From Terriglobales bacterium (GTDB lineage Bacteria; Acidobacteriota; Terriglobia; Terriglobales; Acidobacteriaceae), in assembly GCA_030038475.1 (NCBI GenBank), contig JASHOU010000181.1, positions 1 through 51,256 on the forward strand: DNA of 51,256 nt, given 5' to 3'. The position numbers and the translations under genes were made by a program. Positions 16,137 through 25,535 of this stretch are shown piece by piece. Positions within the stretch are counted from its first letter, which is position 1. Every line of letters begins with the position of its first letter. Under the pieces are notes generated by a model, which did no database searches, was not told the DNA's origin, and worked only from the letters and a program-made list of their open reading frames with translations.

Positions 16137-17957
16137 ATGTTTTTGGGGCGATTGGCCGTTTCCTGGTTCATTGTGGGAATCGTAATCTTCATTCCCAAAT
16201 GCCATGCCGCGCCTCAGGATGCCCCACGCTACGGTGATTCAAGCCGACAAGGGGACGGACAAAACTCGATCGGAGATTCGACGTCGTCCGGTCAAGCTTC
16301 AGCCGATCAGGACGAGCGCACCTACAATCCCCAGCACATGGGGTCCGCGTATGTTCCGTTAGACAGTTGGATCTATCCGGCTCTGGATCGGCTCATCGCA
16401 CTTGGCTACGCGGACAGAGGGTTCGAGGGGATGCGTCCTTGGACGCGCATGGAATGCGCGCGAATGATCGAACAAGCGCGAGAAGCTCAGGCATCGTTCT
16501 ATCCTTTTACGGAAGACGCAGAAGATCTGTTAAGCCGCCTTGAAGAAGAATTTTCCTTTGAAATAGACATCGGCAATGGCCAGCGCAGCATCGATAGGCG
16601 GAACCTGGATGGAAATCTGGAGTCTATCTACGCCAGAGTGGTATCGATCAGCGGGCCAACCCTGACCGATAGTTACCATTTCGGGCAGACGGTCTCCTAT
16701 GATTTTGGCCGGCCTTTTGAGCGAGGGACGAATGCGCAGACTGGCGCCGCCTTTCGGGCTGACGATGGACCGCTCGCGTTTTACATCCGTGCCGAATATC
16801 AGCACGCGCCTTCTGCGCCGGCGCCGTCGGAGGCCGTGCTCAATGTAATCGCGCTCAAGGATGACAACCCTGTTTCACCCGATGCCGGCATTCGCGGAAT
16901 CAACCGGCCGCGGGTCTTAGATGCTTATGTCGTAATGAACCTGAGCCTGCTCAAATTGGGCGACTGGCAGCTTTCGGCGGGCAGACAAAGCCAATTTTGG
17001 GGTCCAGGTTCCGGCGCTTTTTTGTTGAGTGACAATGCAGAGCCATTTGACATGGTCGACATCACGAATCCAGAGGCCATCCGTATACCATTCTTTTCGA
17101 AGTTGATGGGGCCCGTGCGGATCGGTCAATTCATCGGAGTGCTGGAGGGTCGCACGGATCATCAGCACCCCTGGGTCTACGGCCAAAAAATCAGCTTCAA
17201 GCCGCTGCGCTGCCTGGAAATTGGATACGGACGCATGACAACGATTGGCGGCCGTGGAGGAGACCCATTCACACTACGCAATTTCTTTCTCAGCATGTTC
17301 GGCCAGACGAGCAGACGCGAGCCTGGCGATTCAATTCCGGGCGAGAACAATAATGAGATGGATTGGACATTTTATCTCCCCAAGGTGCGAAACTACATCG
17401 TTCTGTACGGGGAAGTTTATGCCTTTGACGACTTCATTGCGTGGGTTAGGCCGTCTGCGTATCCGTTTCGCCCGGGAATTTACCTGACGCGTATTCCGGG
17501 AATCCCAAAGCTGGATCTCCATATCGAAGCTGCGAACACGCAGATCCCCGGCCAAGGGCTCGGCGGCAATGAAGGGCAATTTGTTTATTTCAATAGCGGC
17601 TATCACGAGGCAAACACTAACGATGGCTTTCTGATGGGTAATCCGGTTGGCCGGGATGGCCAGACAATTCAGGCGTGGTTCAACTATTGGGCGTCGCCCC
17701 GCAATACTTTCCAGCTTATGTATAAAAACAATTTTGTCGATCCGGCCTTCATTCCCGGAGGAGGCGCGTGGCAGGACTACTCGGTCGAAAATGAATTCCA
17801 CCGGCGCTCAGGATGGTATGTGAAAAGCCAATTCCAGTACGAGCACATCTCGCACTATCCATTGCTTTTCAACGGACGGCAACAAAACGTGACCGCCATT
17901 GTTGAGTTGGGGTTTATGCCCGGGCACAAGAGTAGTGGAAACTTATCTCAGAAATAA
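16137..17957 (+). CDS. Wzi-family capsule-assembly-like outer-membrane protein
   Basis: 606 residues with a signal peptide (M-F-L-G-R-L-A-V-S-W to C-H-A-A-P). After a linker, Y-V-P-L-D-S-W-I-Y-P-A-L-D-R-L begins a helical module typical of the acidobacterial branch, then a long run of beta-strands with alternating hydrophobic residues. G-R-Q-S-Q-F-W-G-P-G is close to a motif of the Wzi family. Wzi proteins are outer-membrane beta-barrels that help attach or organise surface polysaccharide. No capsule biosynthesis genes are nearby, so the substrate is unknown. ATG 16137 is used, with GGGGAC about ten bases upstream. It is flanked on both sides by repeat-rich non-coding DNA. Confidence 0.82.
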   Translation: MFLGRLAVSWFIVGIVIFIPKCHAAPQDAPRYGDSSRQGDGQNSIGDSTSSGQASADQDERTYNPQHMGSAYVPLDSWIYPALDRLIALGYADRGFEGMRPWTRMECARMIEQAREAQASFYPFTEDAEDLLSRLEEEFSFEIDIGNGQRSIDRRNLDGNLESIYARVVSISGPTLTDSYHFGQTVSYDFGRPFERGTNAQTGAAFRADDGPLAFYIRAEYQHAPSAPAPSEAVLNVIALKDDNPVSPDAGIRGINRPRVLDAYVVMNLSLLKLGDWQLSAGRQSQFWGPGSGAFLLSDNAEPFDMVDITNPEAIRIPFFSKLMGPVRIGQFIGVLEGRTDHQHPWVYGQKISFKPLRCLEIGYGRMTTIGGRGGDPFTLRNFFLSMFGQTSRREPGDSIPGENNNEMDWTFYLPKVRNYIVLYGEVYAFDDFIAWVRPSAYPFRPGIYLTRIPGIPKLDLHIEAANTQIPGQGLGGNEGQFVYFNSGYHEANTNDGFLMGNPVGRDGQTIQAWFNYWASPRNTFQLMYKNNFVDPAFIPGGGAWQDYSVENEFHRRSGWYVKSQFQYEHISHYPLLFNGRQQNVTAIVELGFMPGHKSSGNLSQK

Positions 17958-18015
17958 TTTTGCGCGACTGGCCGCGCGGCAGCGCTTGAGGCCATGCCTT
18001 GCACAGGTTCAACAA

Positions 18016-18072
18016 CAGATTCCTCGCTCGTCCTCATCGCGACGACGCGACTCGGACGGCTCGGAATGACAA
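18016..18072. repeat. Degenerate REP-like element
   Basis: Read on the minus strand it begins TTGTCATTCCGAGC and ends GAGGAATCTG, the same outer ends as the copies in the peptidase gene and after mrp, but with a diverged middle. It lies in the gap between the Wzi-like gene and the efflux operon. Confidence 0.55.
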
Positions 18073-18168
18073 TTTAAAGAGGGAATTGTTGGGAGTAGCG
18101 GTTCAAAGCGAAATCGATGTTCTATTTTGCCGATCTCAGGACTAAGGACTGTGCGTGAGAATTGGGTC

Positions 18169-18250
18169 GTCCCCTCCGGGACTTGAGCATGATTTGAACG
18201 CGTTACCCAGCGCCGAGGCGCTGGGCTAAGTTGGTTTGCCCCTCCGGGGC
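18169..18250. repeat. Triple-hairpin repeat unit
   Basis: Three perfect palindromic stems in 82 bases: GTCCC-CTCC-GGGAC (18169-18182), CCCAGCGCC-GA-GGCGCTGGG (18206-18225) and GCCCC-TCC-GGGGC (18238-18250). They fill the end of the 306-base gap (17958-18263) and abut the stop of the RND pump gene, where they could also stop transcription. No gene is seen in this gap. Confidence 0.7.
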
Positions 18251-18263
18251 GGGATCGAGGGGA

Positions 18264-21200
18264 TTAATCCACGTGCTCGCCGACCTCAAATCCTTCCTCG
18301 GCTGTGGGCAGCACGTCGCGGTCGCCGGCGACCCAGACATAGAGAGTGGGAAGCAGGAAGATGCTCATGACCAAGTCGGCGATTAGCCCTCCGACGATGA
18401 CGATGGCGAAGGGGCGCTGGGAATCGGAACCGATGGCGTGGGAGACGGCGGCGGGCAGCAATCCCAGAGTGGCTACGAGCATGGTCATCATGATTGGCCG
18501 CAGACGAAGCACGGCCCCTTCGACCGCGGCGTCTTCGATGGGAAAGCGACGCGCTCGAAGTTGGTTGATGTATTCGAGCATGATGACTCCGGTTTGCACG
18601 GACACGCCGAAAAGCGCCAGGAAACCGACGCCCGAGGAAACGCTGAAGTTTGTGCCTGTGATCAGCAGTGCAAGCAGGCCGCCGATGCGTGCCATGGCAA
18701 CATTGGCCAGGATCAGCAAGGCCCATTTGAAGGATTTGAACATCGTGTAAAGAATGATGAAGATGAGGAGGATCGTAATCGGGAGCACGATAAGCAGGCG
18801 CTCGTCGGCTCTCTTCTGACTTTCGTATTCGCCCTCCCAATCGATGTGATATCCGGGCGGCAGTTTGACCTGCTCGTTGACCTTCTTCATCGATTCTTCT
18901 ACCGCGCCGCCGAGGTCGCGTCCGCGGACGCTGTATTTGATGGCGACGTAACGCTGATTGCCCTCGCGATAGATTTCGGACCCTCCGTCCCTTTCGTCGA
19001 TTTTGCAAAGCTGGGCCAGCGACACTCGCTCCCCGGAGGGAGACAGCAGGCGAACGCTCTCAATCGCTTCCCTGGTGTCACGGTAGCGCGGCAGATAGCG
19101 CAGCGTAAGATCGTAGCGTGCCTCGCCCTGCAAGACCTGCGTCAGCGCATTGCCGCCCACCGCGGTCTGAATCGCATCCTGGACATCCGCAGTATTGATC
19201 TGATAACGAGCGGCGGCATCGCGGTCCACAGTGACATTGAGGTTCGGCTGGCCGAGCACATGAAACACGCCTAGATCCTCAATGCCCTTGACCCCGCTCA
19301 TGATCTTGGCAATCTGGTCGGCCTTGTCTTCCAGTACCTTCAAATCATCGCCGTAAACCTTGGTGGCCAGCTCGCCCTTCACGCCGCTGACGGCCTCTTC
19401 CATGTTGTCTTCGATGGGCTGAGAAAAGCCCCAGACGACACCCGGGATTTTATTGAGTTCGCGATTCATGGCGGCAATCAATTCGTCCTTGTTTTCGTGG
19501 AAAACAGGCCGCCACTGTTCTTTCGGCTTGAGATCGACAAAATACTCGGTATTGAAAAAGCTGGTTGTATCCGTGCCGTCGTCCGGCCGCCCAGTTTGAC
19601 TGGTGCATTGCGGAACTTCGGGAAAAGAGCAAAGTATGAGCCGCGCTTGATTGGAGACCCGTATGCCCTCGTCCGGTCCGACGCTGGGCGCAAGCGTGCC
19701 CCGCACCCAGAGGGCGCCTTCATCCAGGTGCGGCAGAAATTCGGAACCGATAACGCCGCTGAAGGCGAGGTACAGGGCGATGAAAAGACCGACCACTCCG
19801 ACGCCAACCGTGAGCACACGCCGACGAATGGCCCAGCGCACGGCGGTGCGATAGCGCTCGGTCAGGAAGTGCATGAACGGGTTGTGCCATTCCTTGGTTC
19901 CCTTGGCGAAAGCAAAACTGGCCAACACGGGCGCAATCACAATCGAGAACAACAATGCCCCGAGCAGCGCAAAGGCGACCGTCCAGGCCATGGGATGAAA
20001 GAGGCGGCCCTCGACGCGCTGGAGGGTAAAGATCGGCAAATAGGCGGTGATGATGATGGCGATAGCGTAGAAGACCGGGCGCTGGACTTCGTGCGAGGCA
20101 TCGCTGATTTTTTCGCTTGGCGTCTTGACCCCGTTCGGGTGGCCTAAATGGCGCACGATGTTTTCGACCATCACCACCGCGCCATCGACCACCATGCCAA
20201 AGTCCAAAGCTCCGAGCGAAAGAAGATTCGCCGGGATATTACGCAAGTCCAGGCAGATGGAGGCAAACAACAATGAAAACGGAATGGTTAAGGCAACGAT
20301 GATTGCGCCCCGCACATTGCCGAGGAATAAGAGAAGGACGAGCGATACCAGGATCATTCCTTCGGTAAGGTTGTGCAGCACCGTGTGGGTGGTGAAGTGA
20401 ACCAGATCGCTGCGATCGATGAAGGGGACAACCTTGACTCCTGGAGGCAAAATATGCTCGTTCAGTTCCTTCACTTTCTTGTTGATGCCCTTGAGCGCCA
20501 GGTCCGCTGTCGCGCCTTTCCGCAACAGCACGATGCCCGATACTACATCGTCGTTATCGACGATCTTTCCGTCTTCGTGCTGAATGGCACCGCCGGGACC
20601 GTAGGGACAATAACTGCAAGCCCGAGCAAACTGGCCCAGTCGAATCTTCGGCCCCTGCGTAACCACTGCAATATCCTTCACCCGCAGCGGCGTGCCATTC
20701 TTGGTTAGGATGACCGTCTGTTCAATGTCCTGGACGCGGTCCACCAATCCGACCGAGCGCACATTGATTTGCTGCAAACCTTCCTGAATGAAGCTGCCGC
20801 CCGCATTCACGTTATTGTTGGTGAGTTGCTGTTCCACCTGCGCCAGGCTCAGGCCGTAGGAGACCAGCTTGTCGGGGTCGAGACGAACCTGGTATTCGCG
20901 CGTGGGACCGCCGAAGCTGGCCACATCGACGATGTTCTCCACGGACTTGAAATTCTTTTCGATGACCCAGTCTTCAATCGATTTCAGCTCCATCGGATCG
21001 TAGGCGGGATTGGTGCTGTGCAGGGTGAAGAAATAAATCTGGCCGACGGGACTCCAGTCGGTTTGCATTTGCGGATTTACGTTTGGCGGCAGCGTGACCT
21101 GGCTGAGGCGTTCCAGAACGCGCTCCCGGTTCCAGTCGTTTTCCGATTCATCGTCGAAGATCAGCTTCAGGTCGGAAAGTCCGAAGAGCGAGAAGGAGCG

Positions 21201-21446
21201 CAGATGAACGACGTGGGGGATGCCGTTCATCACGATTTCGAGCGGAATGGTGACTTGTTGCTCGATTTGTTCGGCGGAAATCCCCGGCCATTGCGTAACA
21301 ATCTCAACGTAGTTGTCGGCTACGTCGGGATAGGCCTCAATCGGAAGGTCGCGGAAGGCGACGATGCCGCCGGCAAAAAGTATCAGCGCAAAAGCCAACA
21401 CCAACAGTCGGTTGTCCAGAGCAAAATCGACGACGCGGCGAATCAT
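18264..21446 (-). CDS. Heavy-metal efflux RND pump, CusA/CzcA type
   Basis: 1060 residues, full length for the HME-RND family. The N-terminus M-I-R-R-V-V-D-F-A-L-D-N-R is typical, and the proton-relay motif in the fourth membrane helix is present: Asp415, Asp421 and Glu428 in A-L-D-F-G-M-V-V-D-G-A-V-V-M-V-E-N. Twelve membrane helices and two large periplasmic loops are evident. It exports metal ions from periplasm to outside, driven by protons; CusA versus CzcA specificity cannot be read safely here. Residues 277-300 form a Cys-containing segment (A-C-S-Y-C-P-Y-G-P-G-G) longer than the usual loop. The gene lies 12 bases after the adaptor gene and is the last gene of the operon. Confidence 0.95.
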   Translation of the reverse strand: MIRRVVDFALDNRLLVLAFALILFAGGIVAFRDLPIEAYPDVADNYVEIVTQWPGISAEQIEQQVTIPLEIVMNGIPHVVHLRSFSLFGLSDLKLIFDDESENDWNRERVLERLSQVTLPPNVNPQMQTDWSPVGQIYFFTLHSTNPAYDPMELKSIEDWVIEKNFKSVENIVDVASFGGPTREYQVRLDPDKLVSYGLSLAQVEQQLTNNNVNAGGSFIQEGLQQINVRSVGLVDRVQDIEQTVILTKNGTPLRVKDIAVVTQGPKIRLGQFARACSYCPYGPGGAIQHEDGKIVDNDDVVSGIVLLRKGATADLALKGINKKVKELNEHILPPGVKVVPFIDRSDLVHFTTHTVLHNLTEGMILVSLVLLLFLGNVRGAIIVALTIPFSLLFASICLDLRNIPANLLSLGALDFGMVVDGAVVMVENIVRHLGHPNGVKTPSEKISDASHEVQRPVFYAIAIIITAYLPIFTLQRVEGRLFHPMAWTVAFALLGALLFSIVIAPVLASFAFAKGTKEWHNPFMHFLTERYRTAVRWAIRRRVLTVGVGVVGLFIALYLAFSGVIGSEFLPHLDEGALWVRGTLAPSVGPDEGIRVSNQARLILCSFPEVPQCTSQTGRPDDGTDTTSFFNTEYFVDLKPKEQWRPVFHENKDELIAAMNRELNKIPGVVWGFSQPIEDNMEEAVSGVKGELATKVYGDDLKVLEDKADQIAKIMSGVKGIEDLGVFHVLGQPNLNVTVDRDAAARYQINTADVQDAIQTAVGGNALTQVLQGEARYDLTLRYLPRYRDTREAIESVRLLSPSGERVSLAQLCKIDERDGGSEIYREGNQRYVAIKYSVRGRDLGGAVEESMKKVNEQVKLPPGYHIDWEGEYESQKRADERLLIVLPITILLIFIILYTMFKSFKWALLILANVAMARIGGLLALLITGTNFSVSSGVGFLALFGVSVQTGVIMLEYINQLRARRFPIEDAAVEGAVLRLRPIMMTMLVATLGLLPAAVSHAIGSDSQRPFAIVIVGGLIADLVMSIFLLPTLYVWVAGDRDVLPTAEEGFEVGEHVD

Positions 21447-21458
21447 TGATTGCTTCCT

Positions 21459-22622
21459 CTATTGCTCCAGCGTGTTTTCCAGTGCCAGTGCATTCGAAAC
21501 CACCTGATCCCCGGGTTTGATACCGGAGACGACCTCTTGCAGATTGCCGGGAATCATGTTTCCCGTGACTACTTCCAGGCGTTTGAAATGCCCGGCGCTG
21601 TTTGGAATTGGCGAGTAAACCCACTCGCGATCATGCAAATGCAGAATTGCGGTGGAGGGAACGGCGACGTGAGTTTCCGGCTGCTTACCGAAGAAGGTTG
21701 CGGTCACGAACATACCCACGCGCATGATGCCGGGATTTGGAACCTCGAGGCGAACCTTGGCAGTGCGGATATTGGGATCGAGAACCGGCAGGATGTTGTC
21801 GATTCTGCCTTTGAATACCTTGCCGGGATAGGCATTGAGATGGATATCGGCAAACTCGCCGACGTGGACAGCGTCAAGGTCATTTTCGTAAACGTCGCAG
21901 ATAATCCAGACATAGGAGAGGTCGGAGATGGTGAATGGGTTGGGCGAGCCGAGTCCTTGCACTCCCGATGCGTTGGTAACTTGCTGGTCGGTGATGACGC
22001 CGGATATGGGCGCAACGATATCGACGATTCCCGACGGGTGGTTCTTGTCGATGCCGAGAAGTCGCAATTGTTCGGTGGCGGCGTTGAGATCGGCCTTGGC
22101 GTCCTGTTCCGTGTCATCGGCTTGTTCGAGAGCGCTTTTGGCGATTGCGCCCTTGTCGTAAAGAATCTGTGCTCGTTCGAGTTGTATGCGAGCCAATCGC
22201 TCATCGTTTTCGGCTTTGATGTAGGTCTGATAGGCGCCGGAAACGTCGTTACTCTGAACGCGGAGCAATACCTGGCCTTTGCTCACAACGTCGCCGAGCC
22301 GCGCCTTGATTTCCACCACGCGGCCGGCGGCCAGCGAAATTACCGGCACAGCACGCGCGATATCGGGCTGCACCACGCCGGTGACGTTGAGCTCCGGCGC
22401 GGCCTTGTGCTCAACCGCCGTCACCAGCGGGAACTGTTCGGGATGATCGACCTTAAAATTGTTGGCATCGAGATCAGGCTCAACCTTGGCCGGAGGAGGT
22501 GCTTCGGCATTGGGGTTCGCCTTGCCACCGTTGCAATCGACAAGAAGCAAGCTCAACGGCAGGCAAAGAGCCACGGCCAAAATCGGGCCGGCGAATCGCG
22601 TTTTTATTCGCACTGGATTCAC
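21459..22622 (-). CDS. RND periplasmic adaptor (membrane fusion) protein, CusB/CzcB type
   Basis: 387 residues. Signal sequence with a possible lipobox (L-L-V-D-C, Cys30). A split biotinyl-lipoyl domain (G-R-V-V-E-I-K-A-R-L-G-D-V-V-S-K-G and I-V-A-P-I-S-G-V-I) encloses an alpha-hairpin of about 60 residues, then beta-barrel and membrane-proximal domains (V-G-M-F-V-T-A-T-F). It links the inner-membrane pump to the outer-membrane channel in the periplasm. The start overlaps the stop of the outer-membrane factor gene by four bases (ATGA), indicating translational coupling. No Met-rich N-terminal metal-binding segment like that of E. coli CusB is visible. Confidence 0.93.
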   Translation of the reverse strand: MNPVRIKTRFAGPILAVALCLPLSLLLVDCNGGKANPNAEAPPPAKVEPDLDANNFKVDHPEQFPLVTAVEHKAAPELNVTGVVQPDIARAVPVISLAAGRVVEIKARLGDVVSKGQVLLRVQSNDVSGAYQTYIKAENDERLARIQLERAQILYDKGAIAKSALEQADDTEQDAKADLNAATEQLRLLGIDKNHPSGIVDIVAPISGVITDQQVTNASGVQGLGSPNPFTISDLSYVWIICDVYENDLDAVHVGEFADIHLNAYPGKVFKGRIDNILPVLDPNIRTAKVRLEVPNPGIMRVGMFVTATFFGKQPETHVAVPSTAILHLHDREWVYSPIPNSAGHFKRLEVVTGNMIPGNLQEVVSGIKPGDQVVSNALALENTLEQ

Positions 22623-23932
22623 TGGATAACCTCCCGGCCAACGGCCATATTCAATTGCGCCGCAGCCGTCAAATACGAGCCAATCAGGTTCGTGTAGCTG
22701 AGTTCCACGGTACGGTAGTCGCTCTGCGCGTTCAGGAAGTCGAGCAGAGACGCGCCGCCGTGCTGATAGGAAAAGAACACCGTGTCGCGAACATGAACTG
22801 CCTTCTGTAGATATTTCGTTTTATAGGGCTGCAACAGGATTACGTTGCTATTCACCGTCACATAGGCGGAATCGACATCGCTGAATACCTGTGCCCGTGC
22901 GGCATCGAGCAGCCGCTGATTGCGATCGATGTCGAGCTTCGTCCGCAGCTTCTCGCCCTGGTTGCGATCGAAGATACGCAGTGGAATACTGACGCTCACG
23001 CCGAGCGTTTCCCTGGCAAAGGGATTGTTGGTGGAGGCGTTGTGAGTCCACCATGCGCCAATGGTAGGGTCCGTGGAACCGTTGGCAACCGCCAGATTGT
23101 AGTCCGTATGGGCTTTGTCGACGGCTTCTATAGCCGCCTGCAAATCGGGACGCGAGTCGAGCGCGATTTTCCGGAACTCATCCTGCGACAACAATTGATC
23201 GCTGAAATCGAACGGCCCAGTGACATCGAATTGCTCAATCGGAGTTCGATCATTGAGCAGGGTGAGCAGTTGAATCTTGGCCGTACGCAGGTTGACCAGA
23301 GCAGTTTGCACTTCGGACTCGTACTGCACGCGCTGCAGTTCGAGCCGGTCGAGATCGATTTGCGCGATGTCGCCGGCATCAAAACGAGTTCTGCTGATAT
23401 CCAGCACGTGATCCCAATAGGCCAGATCGTCATTGGCCAGTTTGAGCACGGCTTTGGCTTGCAGAGTCGATACAAATGCACTGCGAAGGTTGAAAAGCAT
23501 GGTTCGTTCCATATCGGCATGACTGGAGACAGCGATTTGTGTCGCCTTTTGTGCGCTTTCAAGCCGCAGGCGCCGCTTGTGCTGCCGTTCGATCAACTGG
23601 CTGATGCTTGGGACTTCAAACGTTCCGGTAAACGGTTCCCAGACGCCGTGATTGGGGACAATCTGGGTACCATCCACCGTCAAACCAAACTGCGGATTGG
23701 GCCGCAGGTAGGCGGTGATCTCCTGAGCTTTGGATTCGTCGATATTCAGTTTGTCTGCGAGCAAGGTGGGATTGTTCTGCTCAAAGCGGTCTTTCACGTT
23801 CTCCCAAGTCAGGCTTAGGGGTGGTGTTGGCGTGGGCTGCTGGGCGAAGGAAACGGCGGCCACTGCCAACGCCAAAACCAGGAGGTGGCAGAGAGATGGC
23901 TGCCTTTTTTTACTTATTGTCCTTCGACACAT
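22619..23932 (-). CDS. TolC-family outer-membrane efflux channel (CusC/CzcC type)
   Basis: 437 residues from ATG 23932, with AGGA eight bases upstream. ATG 23950 is equally possible, and the frame is open to 24142 with a leader that does not look like a signal peptide. The signal peptide ends near V-S-F-A-Q-Q. Two repeated outer-membrane-factor halves are visible: N-N-P-T-L-L-A-D-K and, later, S-R-P-D-L-Q-A-A-I, each leading into long coiled-coil helices, with V-S-I-P-L-R-I-F-D-R-N-Q-G-E in between, which is typical of metal-efflux members. It forms the trimeric exit duct of the tripartite exporter and is the first gene of the efflux operon, followed by the adaptor with a 4-base overlap. Confidence 0.92.
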   Translation of the reverse strand: MCRRTISKKRQPSLCHLLVLALAVAAVSFAQQPTPTPPLSLTWENVKDRFEQNNPTLLADKLNIDESKAQEITAYLRPNPQFGLTVDGTQIVPNHGVWEPFTGTFEVPSISQLIERQHKRRLRLESAQKATQIAVSSHADMERTMLFNLRSAFVSTLQAKAVLKLANDDLAYWDHVLDISRTRFDAGDIAQIDLDRLELQRVQYESEVQTALVNLRTAKIQLLTLLNDRTPIEQFDVTGPFDFSDQLLSQDEFRKIALDSRPDLQAAIEAVDKAHTDYNLAVANGSTDPTIGAWWTHNASTNNPFARETLGVSVSIPLRIFDRNQGEKLRTKLDIDRNQRLLDAARAQVFSDVDSAYVTVNSNVILLQPYKTKYLQKAVHVRDTVFFSYQHGGASLLDFLNAQSDYRTVELSYTNLIGSYLTAAAQLNMAVGREVIQ

Positions 23933-24153
23933 CGTTTTTGTCCTGCTCATCTTTTCACGGCCAGTTACTGGCTTCAGACCGATAACTCCATCACCGCCAT
24001 TGCGAATTAAAGGCTCGGATGGAAATGGGGCACGCGCCATCCTCATTGTTTGCGGGCGACGCGGGCACGCTACGAGCATGGAAGTTCGCTCGTAAGAATT
24101 TCGTAAAAGCGAAGCGGAATCGCCGTTAATTCTTGAATGCAAAAATCGGCGAC

Positions 24154-24600
24154 TTACGCGAGGCAGGAGGATGGAGGAGCGCGGCTGGACAAGGGAATTG
24201 ACGGAGCGACGGGCGCGAAGAGCGAGACGGAGAAAAGTTCCAGCCGAACCTCGCGGATAAGAAGGGGCGACACGGCGGCAACCACTGCGGGAAGATTGTG
24301 CCAGCGGCAGTTTCCGACGGAAGCGCTATCGCCCGCGCACTGGCAGACGCCACGCTTGCCGGGCGAGAACTCTTCCATCTCGGCGCGCATGGCGTGCAGG
24401 TCGTCGGAAGCAGAAATCACCGGGAACAATAGAACAAATACGCATCCGAGGGCACAGAGAAATACAAGCGGACGAACTGACGGGCTTTTTGCCGAATCTT
24501 CTGCACGAGGGCCTGAGACGACTGAACAGCTCCGTCGCCGCCACAACAACCACGCGGGCAGCAACAGAGAAAGCCAACAAAGGTTGAGAAAAAGCTCCAT
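24154..24600 (-). CDS. Small membrane protein upstream of efflux operon
   Basis: 148 residues with two hydrophobic segments: F-L-N-L-C-W-L-S-L-L-L-P-A-W-L-L at the N-terminus and V-F-L-C-A-L-G-C-V-F-V-L-L-F-P-V near 50. The segment after the second helix, S-A-S-D-D-L-H-A-M-R-A-E-M-E-E, looks conserved and is followed by a small Cys cluster (C-Q-C, then N-C-R-W). The topology suggests both termini on one side with a short soluble tail. It is on the same strand as the efflux operon and about 220 bases upstream. I recall similar short proteins near acidobacterial metal-efflux genes but know no function. It might assist the pump or sense metal through the Cys residues; that is speculation. Confidence 0.65.
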   Translation of the reverse strand: MELFLNLCWLSLLLPAWLLWRRRSCSVVSGPRAEDSAKSPSVRPLVFLCALGCVFVLLFPVISASDDLHAMRAEMEEFSPGKRGVCQCAGDSASVGNCRWHNLPAVVAAVSPLLIREVRLELFSVSLFAPVAPSIPLSSRAPPSSCLA

Positions 24601-24722
24601 AAGAAATGCATTTGTCTCTCAAACAGAAGAGACGCAGAATACAAGTTGATCTAGTAAATCAGCATAAACAGGATAGCACAGAGACAGCAAATGACCTGGG
24701 TACTCACGGATACAAGAGCTGT

Positions 24723-25391
24723 CTACGGGCCCTGCGTCAACTGCAACGGTTGAGGAGTTTGAAGCTGCCGGCGAAGGATGGTTTGCCGTTCGGGGATTTC
24801 AGCGATGGCATCCGCGTGGATGACATACTCGTCGGGAGGAAGCGTATCGCCAAAGGTAATCTTAAGGTTGTTGGTATCGGGTTTTAGCGGAAAATGTTGG
24901 TAGCCGATGGCCGTGGCTCGTCCGTTAGGGGCGATGGCCACGATGATAACAGTCAGGTCGAAAGTATCTTTGGAGCCATTGGAGACTTGCACGGAGCCGT
25001 CGATGCGATCGTCATGCACCTTGGGAGGGTCGAGCCATTCGAGCAACAAGGAAGCGGTGACCACCGCATGAAGTTCCTTATTGATGCTGTGGGCGGGATG
25101 GCCGGAATCTTCGAGCTTGAGAGTCACGGTGAAGGCTCCGGGCTTGGCTGGACGTCCAGCGAGCAAGCCTTCAGGAGTGAGAGTGACCCCTTCCGGAAGG
25201 TCGCCGCTGGCCACGCTCCAGACGTAGGGCGGCACGCCTCCGGTGGCGCGTAGGAGAAAATGGAACTCGATGCCGGCCTGGATTGAAGGCAGAGGACGGT
25301 CGATGACGGCAAGTGGCGGAGTTTGGGCAGCGAGCAGGCTGGCGAGTAAGATGGCGATCGCGGACGAATAGATGATGTGGGCGAAATTCAT
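24723..25391 (-). CDS. Exported protein with a putative Ig (He_PIG) domain
   Basis: 222 residues from ATG 25391, giving a signal peptide (M-N-F-A-H-I-I-Y-S-S-A-I-A-I-L-L to L-A-A-Q). Residues about 35-115 match the He_PIG-type immunoglobulin fold: G-G-V-P-P-Y-V-W-S-V-A-S-G-D-L-P-E-G, then T-P-E-G-L-L-A-G-R-P, then V-T-L-K-L-E-D-S. The rest is a second beta-rich domain (V-Q-V-S-N-G-S-K-D-T-F-D-L) without a recognised family. Probably periplasmic or surface-exposed. The frame continues upstream for 51 codons, but that region is a hairpin-bearing intergenic sequence. It is divergent from the DUF3857 gene. Confidence 0.75.
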   Translation of the reverse strand: MNFAHIIYSSAIAILLASLLAAQTPPLAVIDRPLPSIQAGIEFHFLLRATGGVPPYVWSVASGDLPEGVTLTPEGLLAGRPAKPGAFTVTLKLEDSGHPAHSINKELHAVVTASLLLEWLDPPKVHDDRIDGSVQVSNGSKDTFDLTVIIVAIAPNGRATAIGYQHFPLKPDTNNLKITFGDTLPPDEYVIHADAIAEIPERQTILRRQLQTPQPLQLTQGP

Positions 25392-25421
25392 TCTGATTCC
25401 ACAATTCTGGTTTCCCAACGT

Positions 25422-25438
25422 GCGGGACTTCGTCCCGC
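25422..25438. repeat. Perfect hairpin in divergent intergenic region
   Basis: GCGGGAC (25422-25428), loop TTC, GTCCCGC (25432-25438). It lies between two divergent start codons and is followed by GGTCCCCGTAGGGAG; it may be a dispersed repeat or a regulatory structure. Confidence 0.5.
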
Positions 25439-25535
25439 GGAGCGTCGAGAGCGTCGGTCCCCGTAGGGAGTCGAGAACTACGTTTGTTCCCGTTGGTTTG
25501 ATTTTACGCTGGGCACGGCGTAAAAGAATTTCAGT

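Noticed and set aside
16137-18263. Capsule biosynthesis locus around the Wzi-like gene
   Set aside because: No glycosyltransferase, Wza or Wzc genes on either side; only repeats follow.
23951-24142. 64-residue extension of the outer-membrane channel protein
   Set aside because: Would bury the signal peptide; no ribosome site; low-quality sequence.
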